DNA from: Paenibacillus sp. KS-LC4
GTDB taxonomy: Bacteria > Bacillota > Bacilli > Paenibacillales > Paenibacillaceae
Assembly: GCF_036894955.1 (NCBI RefSeq)
Contig: NZ_CP145905.1
Location: 2,126,501 to 2,190,500, forward strand
Direction of reading: 5' to 3'
DNA length: 64,000 bases
In this document: in pieces, positions 39,552 through 48,820 of the stretch
How positions within the stretch are numbered: position 1 is the first letter of the stretch
Layout of the letters: every line of letters begins with the position of its first letter
Made by a program: the position numbers and the translations under genes
The notes under the pieces: model-generated
Told to the model about the DNA's origin: nothing
Databases searched by the model: none
Seen by the model: the letters and a program-made list of their open reading frames with translations, nothing else

Positions 39552-41142
39552 GCTGCTTATCGTTGATGATGAGCCGATGATTCGGGCAGGGCTGCGCACT
39601 ATTATTAATTGGGAAAGCCTTGGATTTATATGGGTGGGGGAAGCTGCTAGCGGCCCAGAGGCGCTGATAAAGCACGGCCAGCTGGCCCCCGATTTAATTT
39701 TAATGGATATACGCATGCCAAGGATGGATGGTCTGCAGGTGATTGAGGAAATTCGCAAAATCGACAGCTCCTGCCATTTTCTCGTTTTAAGCGGGTATGC
39801 TGATTTCAGCTATGCGCAGCGGGCTATTCAGTTCGGCATTGCTGCTTATATTTTGAAGCCGGTTGATGATGCAGAGCTGCACGAGAACGTTGTACGCATC
39901 GCGGGAGTACTCGATAAACGCTCTGAGCAGGCGGCAAGTCTCGAACACCGGGAGACGCTGCGCCGGGAGGAACTGCTGCAGCTCGCTGTTTCAGGCGATG
40001 CGGCCAGCTATCCGGAAATATGGAAGGAGCTGAAGCAGCTTACGGGCGATGCGGCCAAGAGCTATCAGCTGCTGCTGATTGAGTGGTCGCGAACGGAGGA
40101 GCATACGTCGGCGGCAAGCATTGCGGGGAGGCGCAGATTGACAAGTGTTGTCCAGAGCAATCGGATAGGCTGGACATTTAGTTCTGGTTCGTATACCGCT
40201 GTGCTGCTGAAAGATTACGTCGTGCAGGAAGGCACGGGCGAACTGCTGCGGCAGTGGATTCAACAGGCGGCACAGGAGCAGCGTTATATCGCCGTTGTGG
40301 GTGAGGCAGTGCCTGCGCTTGTACAGCTGCCAAGCAGCTATGAAGCCATGCTTGCGGTGATCAAGCATAGCTTTAGGCTGTCAAGCGGCGAGCTTCATCT
40401 TGTTAGTGGCGATGAGCAGGCTATGCTCGAAGAGGCGGATGAGGAGCAGCTCCAATTACGGCTGCAGGAGCTGGCCCAGAAGCTGTATTATATGCTCGAC
40501 ATCGGCAGCCAGGATGGCGTGCGGCTGATGCTGCGGGAAGCCGGGGAGCTGGCGAGCACGAGCAGGCTTTCCGAGCAGCGTATTAAAACCAGCTTCGCGC
40601 AAATGCTAACGATTGTGCTGAACAAGCTGACGGCGGTTCATGTGCAGCTGGCCATTCAGGACGAGCTCCGAATTGTAACGGATTTATACAAGCAGACCAA
40701 CTATGACGAAATGATGCTGCTGCTGGAGGAGCGCCTGTCGCAGCTTGCGTTCCGTCTGGGAAATTCCAGCAATGTATCGGTCATTAAGCAAATTACTAGT
40801 TTTATTGAGCGCCATTATGCGGAAAATTTAAAGCTGGAAACGCTAGCCGAGCTGTTTAACTACAATAGCGGCTATTTGGGCAAAATGTTTAAAAATTTCA
40901 CCGGAGAGCATTTCAACACCTATCTCGACCAGATTCGGCTGCGCCATGCGGTAGAGCTGCTTCAGCAGGGGCTCAAGGTCCATCAGGTATCCGAGCTGGT
41001 CGGCTATGCGAACGTCGATTATTTTCACGCTAAATTTAAAAAATATAAAGGGCTGTCGCCTTCCTCGTTCAAAGGCATAGTAAAATCAGATGCCCAGCGG
41101 CAGGAAGTGCTAGATGGTAAGCAAAGGGGGGAAACGGAATGA
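39544..41142 (+). CDS. Response regulator, YesN/AraC type
   Basis: 532 residues: receiver domain with DDEP, phospho-acceptor Asp55 in LILMDIRMPRMDG and Lys in AYILKPVDD; long middle; AraC helix-turn-helix pair at about 430-520 (LETLAELFNYNSGYLGKMFKNF; VHQVSELVGYANVDYFHAKFKKYKG). Start ATG 39544 overlaps the kinase stop (ATGTATAA), with AGGAGGG upstream; the longer frame from 39421 lies in the kinase. Probably controls the importer and GH42 genes downstream. Confidence 0.93.
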   Translation: MYKLLIVDDEPMIRAGLRTIINWESLGFIWVGEAASGPEALIKHGQLAPDLILMDIRMPRMDGLQVIEEIRKIDSSCHFLVLSGYADFSYAQRAIQFGIAAYILKPVDDAELHENVVRIAGVLDKRSEQAASLEHRETLRREELLQLAVSGDAASYPEIWKELKQLTGDAAKSYQLLLIEWSRTEEHTSAASIAGRRRLTSVVQSNRIGWTFSSGSYTAVLLKDYVVQEGTGELLRQWIQQAAQEQRYIAVVGEAVPALVQLPSSYEAMLAVIKHSFRLSSGELHLVSGDEQAMLEEADEEQLQLRLQELAQKLYYMLDIGSQDGVRLMLREAGELASTSRLSEQRIKTSFAQMLTIVLNKLTAVHVQLAIQDELRIVTDLYKQTNYDEMMLLLEERLSQLAFRLGNSSNVSVIKQITSFIERHYAENLKLETLAELFNYNSGYLGKMFKNFTGEHFNTYLDQIRLRHAVELLQQGLKVHQVSELVGYANVDYFHAKFKKYKGLSPSSFKGIVKSDAQRQEVLDGKQRGETE

Positions 41143-41786
41143 AAGTGATTGATTTGACGCATACCATTTTTGAACAGACGCCCGTTTATCCCGGCACACC
41201 GCAGCCAGCACTTGAAACGCTGAGCACGTATGAGAAGGATGGGTTTAGAGAAACGCTGCTGACGCTTGCTTCTCATACCGGTACCCATATGGATGCGCCT
41301 GCTCATATATTCGCGGATGGAATGACGCTGGAGCATATTCCTGCCCAGCAATTTGTCGGGACAGCGCTTGTCCTTTCATGCAGCGATTTACAGGCGGGCG
41401 AGCAAATTACGATGCGTTACATTGAACAGGCGCGTCCGCTGGCCGATAAGGTTGATTTTCTGCTTTTTAATACAGGCTGGTCCAAGCATTGGGGAACGGA
41501 TGCGTATTTTGGCGATTATCCCTATATGACGGAGGAAGTAGCCGATTATTTAATCAACAGCGGTAAAAAAGGCGTTGGTCTCGACGTTATTGGCGTTGAC
41601 CCGATTTCGGATGCAAATTTGACGATCCATAACAAAATTTTTTCCCAATCACAAATGGTTATCGTCGAAAATTTAATTCATCTGGATCAAATAGGAGAAG
41701 GGGTATTTACTTTTTGTGCGCTGCCGCTTAAATTTCGGAATGCTGATGGCGCGCCGGTGCGTGCGATTGCCATTGTAGAGTCATAA
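41139..41786 (+). CDS. Cyclase/kynurenine-formamidase-like hydrolase
   Basis: 215 residues, cyclase family (Pfam PF04199). The metal-binding motif HxGTHxDxPxH is complete: His46, His50, Asp52 and His56 in ASHTGTHMDAPAHIF. Relatives hydrolyse formylkynurenine, isatin or cyclic amides and esters. The ATG overlaps the stop of the response regulator (ATGA), so it is translationally coupled to a sugar two-component system, an unusual partner. No tryptophan-catabolism gene is nearby, so the substrate remains open. Confidence 0.85.
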   Translation: MKVIDLTHTIFEQTPVYPGTPQPALETLSTYEKDGFRETLLTLASHTGTHMDAPAHIFADGMTLEHIPAQQFVGTALVLSCSDLQAGEQITMRYIEQARPLADKVDFLLFNTGWSKHWGTDAYFGDYPYMTEEVADYLINSGKKGVGLDVIGVDPISDANLTIHNKIFSQSQMVIVENLIHLDQIGEGVFTFCALPLKFRNADGAPVRAIAIVES

Positions 41787-41832
41787 CAAAGCAGGTGAAT
41801 AAACTTCTAATTACCTATTATATTTTCCGAAA

Positions 41833-41870
41833 ATGCCCTCTACTTGTTTCCAAGCGGAGGGTGTTTTTTT
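41833..41870 (+). terminator. Terminator after the cyclase gene
   Basis: CCCTC..CTTG with CAAG..GAGGG, loop TTTC, followed by seven T. Confidence 0.88.
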
Positions 41871-41979
41871 ACGGAATCCCTCCTTTTTTACACAAAAATC
41901 ATATCAAAATCACATAAAAAGCAGCCTGTACGTATTTTTATATGATTTTAGATGGAATTTGTCGGGTGCCAAGCCGAAA

Positions 41980-42009
41980 TTGCTATCGGTTATGATGAAT
42001 GCATATTAA
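41980..42009 (+). promoter_or_regulatory. Promoter candidate of the second importer operon
   Basis: TTGCTA (41980-41985), 18-bp spacer, TATTAA (42004-42009), 55 bp before the first permease start. Confidence 0.5.
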
Positions 42010-42064
42010 AAAGAGAAATTCACGGATATGTGGTGTGAGAGTGAAGTTTATAGGAGGGGCAGAG

Positions 42065-43027
42065 ATGAAGTCGTTACCAACCGTAGAACACCCGCTTCAT
42101 GTGAACAAAAGCAAAGGAAATCGTTTCTGGGACCGAATGAAGCAGCAGAAATATTTGTATTTTATGTCCGTTCCGTTCGTCATCTGGGTTTTCGTATTCA
42201 GCTATGTACCGCTTTGGGGCTGGCTGATGGCTTTCCAGAACTATAAACCGGCCAAAGGATTTTTTGCACAAAAATGGGTCGGCCTCGACAACTTTATGAT
42301 GTTGTTTGGAGATGAACGCTTTTATCTCGTCCTGCGCAATACGCTGGGCATGAGTATGATGGGACTAATCGTCTCCTTTACCGTTCCCGTTATTTTTGCC
42401 CTATTGCTTAATGAAATTCGCGGTCAATTTTTCAAGCGCTCGATCCAGACGATTTCATATTTGCCCCACTTTGTATCCTGGGTTGTCGTCGCTGGGCTAG
42501 TTAGCAAAATGCTGTCCACAGATAGCGGAGGTGTCAACGACCTGCTCATGTGGCTGAATGTAATAGACGAGCCGATTCAATTTATGGCAAAAGGCAGCTG
42601 GTTCTGGGGGATTGTAACGATGTCCGATATGTGGAAGGAAACCGGCTGGAACTCGATTATATTCCTAGCGGCTATGGCGGGCATTGATCCAGAGCAATAC
42701 GAAGCGGCGACCGTTGATGGAGCAGGAAGATTTCGTAAAATGTGGAATATTACACTGCCCGGCATTCGCACCACCTTCATGGTATTGTTTATTTTGTCCA
42801 TCGGTCATTTAATCAGCATTGGTTTTGAAAAGCAATTTCTCCTCGGCAACCCGCTCGTTGTCGATTATTCCGAGGTACTCGATTTATATGCGCTGAAGTA
42901 TGGCATTCAAATGAGCCGCTTCTCTTACGGTACGGCGATCGGTATATTCAACTCCGTCGTCAGCATTATACTCGTGTTTAGCGCTAACGCCATCTACAAA
43001 CGCATTACGAAAGAATCGGTTATTTAG
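42065..43027 (+). CDS. ABC transporter permease, LplB type
   Basis: 320 residues, six membrane helices, EAA loop YEAATVDGAGRFRKMWNITLPGI. Belongs to the LplB/YtcP group that handles complex oligosaccharides in Paenibacillus and Bacillus. The start at 42065 follows ATAGGAGGGG; the longer frame from 41999 overlaps the promoter. No ATPase gene in the operon. Confidence 0.92.
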   Translation: MKSLPTVEHPLHVNKSKGNRFWDRMKQQKYLYFMSVPFVIWVFVFSYVPLWGWLMAFQNYKPAKGFFAQKWVGLDNFMMLFGDERFYLVLRNTLGMSMMGLIVSFTVPVIFALLLNEIRGQFFKRSIQTISYLPHFVSWVVVAGLVSKMLSTDSGGVNDLLMWLNVIDEPIQFMAKGSWFWGIVTMSDMWKETGWNSIIFLAAMAGIDPEQYEAATVDGAGRFRKMWNITLPGIRTTFMVLFILSIGHLISIGFEKQFLLGNPLVVDYSEVLDLYALKYGIQMSRFSYGTAIGIFNSVVSIILVFSANAIYKRITKESVI

Positions 43028-43039
43028 GAGGAGACAAGC

Positions 43040-43930
43040 ATGCAGGGAACGATTAGACCCAAGTCCGAAATGATCACAGACGTCATCATTTACATCGTAA
43101 TGGGGCTTGCTGGATTAATAACGATTTACCCGTTTTTGAACGTACTTGCTATTTCATTCAATGAATCAATGGATACGGTGAAGGGCGGTATTACGGTGTT
43201 GCCTAGAAAATTCACCTTGCAAAACTATGTGACGATTTTTCAATATAAAACCTTGCTGACTGGCTTCCAAAATTCAGTGCTGCGTACCGTTATCGGTACA
43301 ATCGTCGGCGTGTTGTCGGCTTCGATGATGGCGTTTGTGCTTAGCCGCCGCGAATTTCAGGCGCGCAAGCTGTTTTCACCGTTATTCGCGATGACGATGT
43401 ATTTCTCCGGCGGGATGATTCCGATCTACATGCTGATTAAAAATCTTAATTTAATGAGCAGCTTCTGGGTATACATCATTCCGCTTATATTGAGCGTTTG
43501 GAACATTTTCGTCGTCCGCTCCTACATTGATGGGCTGCCATACGCCCTGCAAGAGTCGGCGAAAATCGATGGCGCCAATGACTTTACGATTTTCTGGCGG
43601 GTTATATTGCCGCTGTGCCAGCCTGTTCTGGCGACAATCGCTCTATTCATTGCCGTGCAGCACTGGAATTCCTGGTTTGATACTTATTTATACAACCAGC
43701 AGGCCGCCCAGTTTACAACGCTGCAATATGAACTGATGAAGGTGCTGCAATCGACCCAGTCGGGCGCTAATTATCGTGATGCCGGTGTGCAGCAGAACTT
43801 GGCTGCCGTATCGCCGGAGTCGATTCGGATGGCCATTACGATGGTCGTTACGCTCCCGATTTTAGCCGTTTATCCTTTTCTGCAAAAATATTTTGTCAAA
43901 GGGATGACACTCGGCTCCGTAAAGAGCTAG
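43040..43930 (+). CDS. ABC transporter permease, LplC/AraQ type
   Basis: 296 residues, six membrane helices, EAA loop LQESAKIDGANDFTIFWRVILP and the typical C-terminus FLQKYFVKGMTLGSVKS. AGGAGG precedes the ATG, 12 bases after the LplB stop. Forms a heterodimeric channel with the previous gene product. Confidence 0.93.
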   Translation: MQGTIRPKSEMITDVIIYIVMGLAGLITIYPFLNVLAISFNESMDTVKGGITVLPRKFTLQNYVTIFQYKTLLTGFQNSVLRTVIGTIVGVLSASMMAFVLSRREFQARKLFSPLFAMTMYFSGGMIPIYMLIKNLNLMSSFWVYIIPLILSVWNIFVVRSYIDGLPYALQESAKIDGANDFTIFWRVILPLCQPVLATIALFIAVQHWNSWFDTYLYNQQAAQFTTLQYELMKVLQSTQSGANYRDAGVQQNLAAVSPESIRMAITMVVTLPILAVYPFLQKYFVKGMTLGSVKS

Positions 43931-44038
43931 TGCGCGGGCCTTAGGTTAGGGCTTCCATGTGGTAATAGCAGGTTTCCTGTTAGATACAAATTATTGCTTT
44001 ATAAATTTAATGCCGATTAAAAGGGAGGAAACACGAAG

Positions 44039-45742
44039 ATGAAGATTAAGAAAACCGCACTAATAAGCTTGCTGCTTGCAATGGCTCTGACTTTCACAGC
44101 ATGCGGCTCTGGCAGCAATAATGAAGCAGGTACAGGCAATACGGGTAATGCAGGCCATGCAGAACAAGGGGATTCCACAGAGCCTATTACAGTAAGACTG
44201 GTAGCTGGCGACCTTAACCCGGACTGGGATAACATGGAAAGCGACGTCGGCAAGTTCCTGAAGGAAAAAACAGGTATTACGCTCCAGCAGGAGTTTCCGG
44301 TTGGCGGATCAGATACCGACATGTTCGCTCTGATGGCAGCAAGCGGCGAATATCCGGATATGGTTATGGCGAAGGGCAGCGTGAAAAGCTTGGTTGACGC
44401 GGGCGCGCTTCTCGACCTGACGGATCTGATTGAACAGCACGCCCCTAATCTTAAAAAAGTATACGGCGAATATTTGAACCGTCTTCGTTACAGCAAGGAA
44501 GATCCAGCTATTTATGAGCTGCCGTCTTTTGGTGTAGGCCAAACTTATTTTGATGCCGAGGGCGGCTTCGAAATTCAGCATCAGGCGCTTGAGGCGCTGG
44601 GCTACCCTGAAATCAAAACCGTTAAAGATTACGAAAATGCCATTAAAGCGTATTTAGAGCAAAGCCCGACAACGGAGGATGGACAAAAAAGAATCGGCTT
44701 GTCGCTTAATGGCGGCGAATGGCAAATTCTGATTTCCGTAACAAACCCGGCATTTTATGCAACGGGCTTGCCAGATAATGGCGAATTTGCGATTGACGAG
44801 AAAACGTTTGAAACGAAGCTGCACTACCAACGCGAGGAGGAAAGAGAATACTTCCGCTGGCTGAACCATATGAACGATATCGGTCTTCTGGACAAAGAAA
44901 GCTTCGTTCAAAAATATGACCAGTACAAGGCTAAAATCGCAACAGGACGTGTAATCGGCATTATCGACCAGAAGTGGGACTATGCACAAGCGGAAAACTC
45001 GCTGAAATCAGAAGGCAAATTCGGCGCAACCTATGCCCGCTTCCCTGTAACCTTGGATGAAAGCTTTCAAGATCATTCTTACCAAGGCACAGGCTACATG
45101 GCAGGACACGGTATAGCGATAACCAAATCGGCTAAAGATCCTGTTCGTCTAATTAAGTTTCTGGATTACCTTGCTTCTGAAGAAGGTCAAATTCTCGTCA
45201 ACTGGGGAATTGAAGGCAAGCATTATGAGGTTGTGGATGGCAAACGCGTATTCAAACCAGAAATTCAGAATCTCAAAGCAAATGACGGCAACCAATTCAA
45301 GAAAACGACAGGTATTGAAAATTACTTAATTTCAGCTCGTTACGGCGATGGCGTTAAGGATTCAACAGGCAACTACTATACAACGAAATTCCCTGAGCAG
45401 TTTAAAGCGGAATATTCGGAAGCGGACAAAAAGACGCTTGCTGCCTATAAAGTGGAAATGTACAAGGAATTTTGGCCTGCAGACGATGCGTTCCCTGAGC
45501 GTCCTTACGGCGCAGCGTGGAACCTGAATTTTGAAACAGGCTCAGAGGCGGATGTTATTTTCCAAAAAACACAAGATATAATGAAGAAGCGTGTTCCAGA
45601 AGCGATTTTGGCGAAGCCGGAAAACTTCGATAAAGTATGGGATGACTTCATGGCAGATCTCGACAAAGCAGGCGCCAGCAAGCTGAACGAGCAGTTCACG
45701 CAAATGGTTAAAGACCGCGTTGATTTCTGGGCGCAAAAGTAA
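44039..45742 (+). CDS. Substrate-binding lipoprotein, LplA type
   Basis: 567 residues, the long class of solute-binding proteins that partner LplB/LplC permeases. Signal peptide with lipobox FTAC (Cys22), then a Gly/Ser/Asn-rich linker and the two-lobed binding fold (VRLVAGDLNPDWDNM; FALMAASGEYPDMVMAKGS; GIAITKSAKDPVRLIKFLDY). GGGAGG precedes the ATG. Unlike the first importer, the binding protein gene comes last, just ahead of the GH42 gene. Confidence 0.93.
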   Translation: MKIKKTALISLLLAMALTFTACGSGSNNEAGTGNTGNAGHAEQGDSTEPITVRLVAGDLNPDWDNMESDVGKFLKEKTGITLQQEFPVGGSDTDMFALMAASGEYPDMVMAKGSVKSLVDAGALLDLTDLIEQHAPNLKKVYGEYLNRLRYSKEDPAIYELPSFGVGQTYFDAEGGFEIQHQALEALGYPEIKTVKDYENAIKAYLEQSPTTEDGQKRIGLSLNGGEWQILISVTNPAFYATGLPDNGEFAIDEKTFETKLHYQREEEREYFRWLNHMNDIGLLDKESFVQKYDQYKAKIATGRVIGIIDQKWDYAQAENSLKSEGKFGATYARFPVTLDESFQDHSYQGTGYMAGHGIAITKSAKDPVRLIKFLDYLASEEGQILVNWGIEGKHYEVVDGKRVFKPEIQNLKANDGNQFKKTTGIENYLISARYGDGVKDSTGNYYTTKFPEQFKAEYSEADKKTLAAYKVEMYKEFWPADDAFPERPYGAAWNLNFETGSEADVIFQKTQDIMKKRVPEAILAKPENFDKVWDDFMADLDKAGASKLNEQFTQMVKDRVDFWAQK

Positions 45743-45766
45743 GAGGAACTGGGTGGAGGGGGCTGT

Positions 45767-47803
45767 TTGGCATTGATTAATGAAAAATTGCCGAAAATTT
45801 GGTACGGTGGCGACTATAACCCGGAGCAGTGGGATGAGTCTGTTATGGAAGAGGATATCCGCATGTTTAAGCTGGCGGGCATTGATGTTGCGACTGTCAA
45901 TGTATTTTCATGGGCGCGCATTCAGCCTGATGAGAACACCTATAATCTCGATTGGCTGGACCGCATTATTGATCGTCTGTACAAGGACGACATATATGTC
46001 TGTCTGGCGACGAGCACAGGCGCACATCCGGCATGGCTGGCGAAAAAGCACCCCGATGTGCTGCGTGTCGATTACGACGGACGCAAGCGCAAATTCGGCG
46101 GGCGCCACAATTCCTGTCCGAACAGTCCGGCTTACCGCAAGCTGTCCGAGCGTCTGGCTGGCACGATTGCCGAGCGCTATAAAGCTCACCCCGCTGTACT
46201 CGTATGGCATGTATCGAATGAATATGGCGGCTATTGCTATTGCGATAACTGTGAGGCGTCATTCCGCGTTTGGCTGGAGCAGCGTTATGGCACGCTTGAG
46301 AAGCTGAATAAGGTGTGGAATACGGCGTTCTGGGGCCATACGTTCTATGACTGGGATGAGATTGTTGCTCCTAACTCCCTTAGTGAGGAATGGGGACATA
46401 ACCGCACCAACTTCCAGGGTATCTCCATCGACTACCGTCGTTTTCAGTCGGCTAGCATGCTAGCTTGCTATAGGCTGGAATATGAAGCGATTAAGCAGCA
46501 TTCGCCTAATCTGCAGGTGACGACGAATTTAATGGGTACGTATTCCGAGCTGGATTATTTTGAGTGGGCAAAATATATGGATGTCGTCTCATGGGACAAC
46601 TATCCATCCATGGATACGCCGTTCAGCTTGACGGCGATGACGCATGATCTGATGCGCGGTCTCAAAAGCGGCCAGCCATTCATGCTAATGGAGCAAACGC
46701 CGAGCCAGCAAAACTGGCAGCCGTACAACTCGCTTAAGCGTCCCGGCGTGATGAAGCTGTGGAGCTATCAGGCGGTGGCACGCGGCGCGGATACGGTACT
46801 GTTCTTCCAGCTGCGCCGCTCGGTTGGCGCTTGCGAGAAATATCATGGCGCTGTCATTGAGCATGTCGGCCATGAAAATACCCGCGTATTCCGCGAATGT
46901 GCCGAGCTGGGTGCTGAGCTGTTGCAGCTGTCTGACCGCATTCTCGATTCGCGTGTGAAGGCCAAGGCAGCGATCGTCTACGATTGGGAAAATCGCTGGG
47001 CGGTTGAGCTGTCAAGCGGACCGACGGTTGCGCTTAAATATGTGGATGAGGTGCATAAGTATTATGACGCCTTATTCCAAATGAACGTTCAGACGGATAT
47101 GATCAGCGTCGAGGAGCAGCTTGAGCGTTACGAGCTGGTCATCGCTCCCGTGATGTATATGGTGAAGCCGGGTTTTGCGGAGAAGGTGGAAGCTTTCGTT
47201 GCGCGCGGCGGCACCTTCGTCACGACGTTTTTCAGCGGCATCGTTAATGAAAATGACATTGTGACGCTCGGCGGCTATCCGGGCAAGCTGCGCAGCGTGC
47301 TGGGCATTTGGGCGGAGGAAATCGATGCTCTGCTGCCGGGCCGGCAAAATGACATTGTGCTTAATAAACCACTTGGCGCGCTTGCAAGCGGAACCTATTC
47401 CGGCAGCATTTTGTGCGACCTGATTCATACGGAAGGTGCAGAGGTCGTAGCTGAATATGGGACGGACTTCTACAAAGGCATGCCTGCCGTAACGGTTAAT
47501 TCGTTTGGCGAAGGCAAAGCTTGGTACGTGGCGACAAGTCCGGACAAAGCGTTTTTACAGGGCTTCATGGCTCATTTGTGCGAGTCAGCGGGCATTGAAC
47601 CGATGCTTGAGACTCCAGACGGCGTTGAAGTGTCGCAGCGTGCCATTAACGGCAGCACCTTCACATTCATTTTGAATCACAATGCGGAAGCAGTTCAGCT
47701 TTCGGAGCTACCAGGCACGTTCACGAAAGAGCTGCTGAGCGGAGAAGCTGTAAGTGGCTCGCTTATAATAGGGGCGAAGGGCGTAGCGATTTTGGAAAGC
47801 TAG
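45767..47803 (+). CDS. Beta-galactosidase, GH42
   Basis: 678 residues, the full GH42 length, with three parts: catalytic barrel, trimerisation domain and small C-terminal beta domain. Acid/base Glu152 in WHVSNEYGG, nucleophile Glu309 in FMLMEQTPSQQNWQ, and a zinc-binding cysteine set (Cys117, 157, 159, 162). No signal peptide. GH42 enzymes act on galacto-oligosaccharides from galactan. The start is TTG at 45767, preceded by GGTGGAGGGGG, giving MALINEKLPK. Last gene of the importer operon. Confidence 0.96.
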   Translation: MALINEKLPKIWYGGDYNPEQWDESVMEEDIRMFKLAGIDVATVNVFSWARIQPDENTYNLDWLDRIIDRLYKDDIYVCLATSTGAHPAWLAKKHPDVLRVDYDGRKRKFGGRHNSCPNSPAYRKLSERLAGTIAERYKAHPAVLVWHVSNEYGGYCYCDNCEASFRVWLEQRYGTLEKLNKVWNTAFWGHTFYDWDEIVAPNSLSEEWGHNRTNFQGISIDYRRFQSASMLACYRLEYEAIKQHSPNLQVTTNLMGTYSELDYFEWAKYMDVVSWDNYPSMDTPFSLTAMTHDLMRGLKSGQPFMLMEQTPSQQNWQPYNSLKRPGVMKLWSYQAVARGADTVLFFQLRRSVGACEKYHGAVIEHVGHENTRVFRECAELGAELLQLSDRILDSRVKAKAAIVYDWENRWAVELSSGPTVALKYVDEVHKYYDALFQMNVQTDMISVEEQLERYELVIAPVMYMVKPGFAEKVEAFVARGGTFVTTFFSGIVNENDIVTLGGYPGKLRSVLGIWAEEIDALLPGRQNDIVLNKPLGALASGTYSGSILCDLIHTEGAEVVAEYGTDFYKGMPAVTVNSFGEGKAWYVATSPDKAFLQGFMAHLCESAGIEPMLETPDGVEVSQRAINGSTFTFILNHNAEAVQLSELPGTFTKELLSGEAVSGSLIIGAKGVAILES

Positions 47804-47898
47804 GCAGAGGCCAACATGGCAGCAGCGGACAAGCTCCGCATTTGCCCCTGCCCGCATATGCTGAATGTATAGAAGCATAGCTACAGGGAGGGCCGCCT

Positions 47899-48006
47899 AT
47901 GAAGAAAGCAAATGCATTAAGCAGTCGCAAGCAGTTGGAGCTGATTTTGCTCGTGCTGGCGCTGTATGTGCTGCTCGTTCTGCTGTTGATTGCGCTATTA
48001 TTTTAA
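47899..48006 (+). CDS. 35-residue single-helix membrane peptide
   Basis: ATG after CAGGGAGGG, stop TAA at 48004. A charged N-terminus (MKKANALSSRKQLE) leads into a 21-residue Leu/Val/Ile helix that runs to the C-terminus. Its own terminator follows, so it is probably a separate transcript. The size and place before the spoVA genes suggest a small sporulation-related membrane peptide; this is inference only. Confidence 0.6.
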   Translation: MKKANALSSRKQLELILLVLALYVLLVLLLIALLF

Positions 48007-48046
48007 GCTGGTTACCCGTGGTAGGCTGGCGGGATAGAATGAAGCA

Positions 48047-48098
48047 GGAGCATTCGACTGTTTTAGCTAAGGCTAAGGCGGGCGAATGCTCCTTTTTT
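48047..48098 (+). terminator. Terminator after the membrane peptide gene
   Basis: GGAGCATTCG (48047-48056) with CGAATGCTCC (48083-48092), followed by six T, then repeat copy 3. Confidence 0.9.
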
Positions 48099-48099
48099 A

Positions 48100-48198
48100 A
48101 ATATAAGAATTTAAAAGTTTTCATTTATAAATAGGCATATATTTCCAAGGCAAAGCTTTTCGCACGTCCTAGAAGGACGATGAAGTCGTTTTTGCTTG
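48100..48198 (+). repeat. Dispersed two-hairpin repeat, copy 3 (A type)
   Basis: 99 bp, AATATAAG to TTTTTGCTTG. Shares TTTTCGCACGTCCTAG and GAAGTCGTTTTTGCTTG with copy 5. Abuts a terminator, like copy 2, and CATATG follows 15 bases later. Confidence 0.88.
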
Positions 48199-48227
48199 AA
48201 AAAAGGCAAAACATATGGTGCATACAT
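48197..48227 (+). promoter_or_regulatory. Possible SigG-type promoter of spoVA
   Basis: TGAAAA, 18-bp spacer, CATACAT, compared with the SigG consensus TGAATA-17/18-CATACTA (5/6 and 5/7). Its -35 overlaps the last bases of repeat copy 3. SigG control is known for spoVA operons. Confidence 0.35.
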
Positions 48228-48327
48228 AATAGCCCCTTAGGTGGCAAATAATGAACAAGAACTGATGCGTTCGCGCATCTCGGGTTTAGCCTTTTGCAGC
48301 AGGGCATAATGGAAAAGGGGGAAAGCT

Positions 48328-48819
48328 ATGACAGCAAGCAGCTCAGGCAAAGGAAAATATAAGAAGATGGCGATGTCATCAAAGGAATACCAGAATTTTG
48401 CCAAAACGCGGGAGCCATCCCGTTCCATAGGAACGAACTGTTTGAAAGCCTTTATTATTGGTGGCGGAATTTGTGTGCTGGGGCAAGGGATTCAGGAGCT
48501 GTTCATGCATTTGCTCCATATGAAGGCGGAGGATGCGAGCAATCCAACGGTTGCTGTGCTCATTATCATTTCGGTTATTTTGACGAGCATTGGCGTGTAC
48601 GATAAAATCGCCCAGTGGGCAGGAGCCGGCACGGCTGTTCCCGTCACAGGCTTCGCCAATTCGATGTGCTCGGCGGCGCTGGAGCATCGTGCTGAAGGGC
48701 TCGTTCTTGGCGTCGGCGCGAATATGTTCAAGCTGGCAGGGTCCGTTATCGTGTTTGGCGTTGTGGCTGCCTTCTTCGTCGGCATCGTCCATCTCATTCT
48801 CGGCACAGGAGGGCAATAA
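48328..48819 (+). CDS. spoVAC: Stage V sporulation protein AC
   Basis: 163 residues, four to five membrane segments. Part of the inner-spore-membrane channel that moves Ca-dipicolinic acid into the forespore and releases it at germination; SpoVAC itself is mechanosensitive. Motifs FIIGGGICVLGQGIQ and WAGAGTAVPVTGFANSMCSA recur in the paralogue SpoVAEb two genes later. AAAAGGGGG precedes the ATG. Confidence 0.95.
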   Translation: MTASSSGKGKYKKMAMSSKEYQNFAKTREPSRSIGTNCLKAFIIGGGICVLGQGIQELFMHLLHMKAEDASNPTVAVLIIISVILTSIGVYDKIAQWAGAGTAVPVTGFANSMCSAALEHRAEGLVLGVGANMFKLAGSVIVFGVVAAFFVGIVHLILGTGGQ

Positions 48820-48820
48820 T

